From NCBI GenBank assembly GCA_047495785.1, contig JBLDXI010000074.1:1054001-1118000 (forward strand): DNA of 64,000 bases, read 5' to 3'. The notes beneath the pieces are model-generated. The model was not told the DNA's origin, made no database searches, and saw nothing but the letters and a program-made list of their open reading frames with translations. A program made the translations under genes and the position numbers. Source of the DNA: Lepidodermella squamata (lineage: Eukaryota > Gastrotricha). Shown one piece after another: positions 62,984 to 64,000 of this stretch. Within the stretch, counting starts at the first letter, position 1, and each line of letters begins with the position of its first letter.

Positions 62984-64000
62984 ATGAGATTTCTTGACGA
63001 AGTTGAAGAATTGATTAATGAGCTTCAACAGCCACCTGATCAGCCGCCACTTCTTCAAAGCATCGATGGCGATAGCATTGAAGCCGATGATTTAGAATCG
63101 CAGCTACCAACAGGTGGAATTTTTGATGACTACGAAAAGTTGAAAAACAACTGGCTACCTATTTTTTCCGGGTCGTACGAGGAAGCCCAGGCCTTCCTGG
63201 GTAATAGGGGCCCATTGTTTCGGCTACGAGGCGGCGAGGAGAGGAGAGGCTGCTATGTGGAGTACTACGGCTGTGCGAAGGGAGGGCGTCGGCGTAAAAA
63301 TGGCCAGCGAATTTGCCGGGCTGAAGTTAAGGTTGTTCACGGCGAAGCAACCAAAATTTACGATAACGACATACCTCACCGGCACCCTGAAGAACTGGCG
63401 CCTTTGACACCCGAGGTCATGCAGGCAATCGACGATGCTTGGTTGGCTGATGTGAGTTAATTTCTCATTTATCATTTATCCACTAGTCATCCACCTTAAA
63501 ATTTTTATAGAAAACAACTTTACGGGCGGTCCAGGTCTATTTATCTCGCCGAAATTTCGACATCGCCATGATTCCCGAGAAGGCTATCGTCGCCTACCTG
63601 AAACAGAAGGAGCGGGCGCTGCTACCCGACGATTCGCCGGTCACCTTGGCTGACCTGGAGCGTTTTTGCGAAAATAAGCTGCAAGTGCCTGAAAATCTTG
63701 ACACGTGCTTCGTCGGCCTGTGCGAGGTCATACCCGAGACGGTCCACTGCGCCCAACAATTCCGCATTCTCCAGACCACGCCTCGCTTGATTGACCATCA
63801 CAAGCATGGCCGCCCATTACACGTCGGCGCCTCGTTTGGCACAACGCACATGGGCTTCCCTTTCATTCTGATGGGGACCAGCGATTGGAGGCGCAAGTTT
63901 CACCCCACTGGCATCGCTTTGACGAAGGGCGAGACGAAGGAGGATTATGCTGCTGTTCTGTTTGGCTTGAAGAACACTTACAGGTTGGCCTTGTTTACCC
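62984..64000 (+). CDS. FLYWCH-finger, MULE-transposase-like protein (partial, runs off the window)
   Basis: Exon 1 (62984-63451) and exon 2 (from 63511) join in phase 0. The second exon is open to the window end, or to a GTTGGC donor at 63982. Exon 1 has an acidic N-terminus, then a WRKY-GCM/FLYWCH-type zinc finger: GCYVEYYGC, ICRAEVKVV and an H-x-H end (IPHRHPEE). Exon 2 has a helical region and then the transposase core RPLHVGASFGTTHMGFPFIL...DWRRKFHPTGIALTKGETKEDY. This fits the MULE DDE fold (hVDaT.gtt...), but Gly stands where the first catalytic Asp is expected. It may be an active element seen only in part, a dead one or a domesticated gene. The surrounding GTCGCGCA motifs favour an element. 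Confidence 0.7.

Overview
The window is nuclear DNA of an animal. Genes are split by introns with GT..AG ends and acceptors of the TTTTCAG/TTTTTAG type. Exons are GC-rich, while introns and spacers are AT-rich. The conserved genes are metazoan: BCR/ABR, the HBO1-type MYST acetyltransferase, UBA2, NOP9, NOP10, FKBP6-like, mitochondrial NDUFS6 and HMG-CoA lyase. The intron style and frequent splice-acceptor-like sites just before start codons suggest a nematode or a similar small protostome. A short (TTAGGG)n tract is present rather than the rhabditid TTAGGC. I cannot name the species.

Layout. 0.9-1.9 kb holds a GTPase-RING gene (AIG1-type G domain plus RING-H2) with a reading-frame break. 2-9 kb is repeat-rich and carries an acidic/lysine-rich secreted protein (minus) and NDUFS6 (minus). 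9.2-12.5 kb is NOP9 (minus) and 13.3-24.8 kb is a five-exon BCR/ABR-like RhoGEF-RhoGAP (minus); their introns hold a Helitron helicase fossil, a frame-shifted RRM-like ORF, tandem repeats and a 1.7 kb unit bounded by identical 91-bp inverted repeats. 25.8-38.1 kb is a dense housekeeping block: glycerol kinase (minus), FKBP6/Shutdown-like (minus), UBA2 (plus), an ankyrin-SAM protein (plus), NOP10 (plus) and HMG-CoA lyase (plus). 39.3-48.8 kb is a six-exon KAT7/HBO1 orthologue (plus) with Helitron and LINE fossils in its introns. 50-61 kb is an accessory region of secreted or membrane proteins: a Ly6/LU-domain protein, a single-pass protein with multibasic sites, and two 246-residue Cys-rich paralogues with an inverted truncated third copy. 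Two non-autonomous hAT elements with intact 8-bp target duplications, a foldback element and interstitial telomeric repeats lie among them. The window ends inside a FLYWCH/MULE-transposase-like gene preceded by a cluster of GTCGCGCA motifs.

Functional themes. UBA2 (SUMO E1), KAT7 (histone acetylation), NOP9 and NOP10 (ribosome biogenesis), NDUFS6, glycerol kinase and HMG-CoA lyase (mitochondrial energy and lipid metabolism) are unrelated housekeeping neighbours. Eight housekeeping-type genes have an orphan 3' splice-acceptor sequence 2-46 nt before the ATG, as expected for spliced-leader addition or 5'-UTR introns. Several accessory genes (secreted protein at 3.8 kb, Ly6 protein, the 52.9 kb protein, possibly the GTPase) have TATA boxes instead. 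All gene models are from reading the sequence by eye; exon joins were checked for phase and family alignment, but no searches were run.
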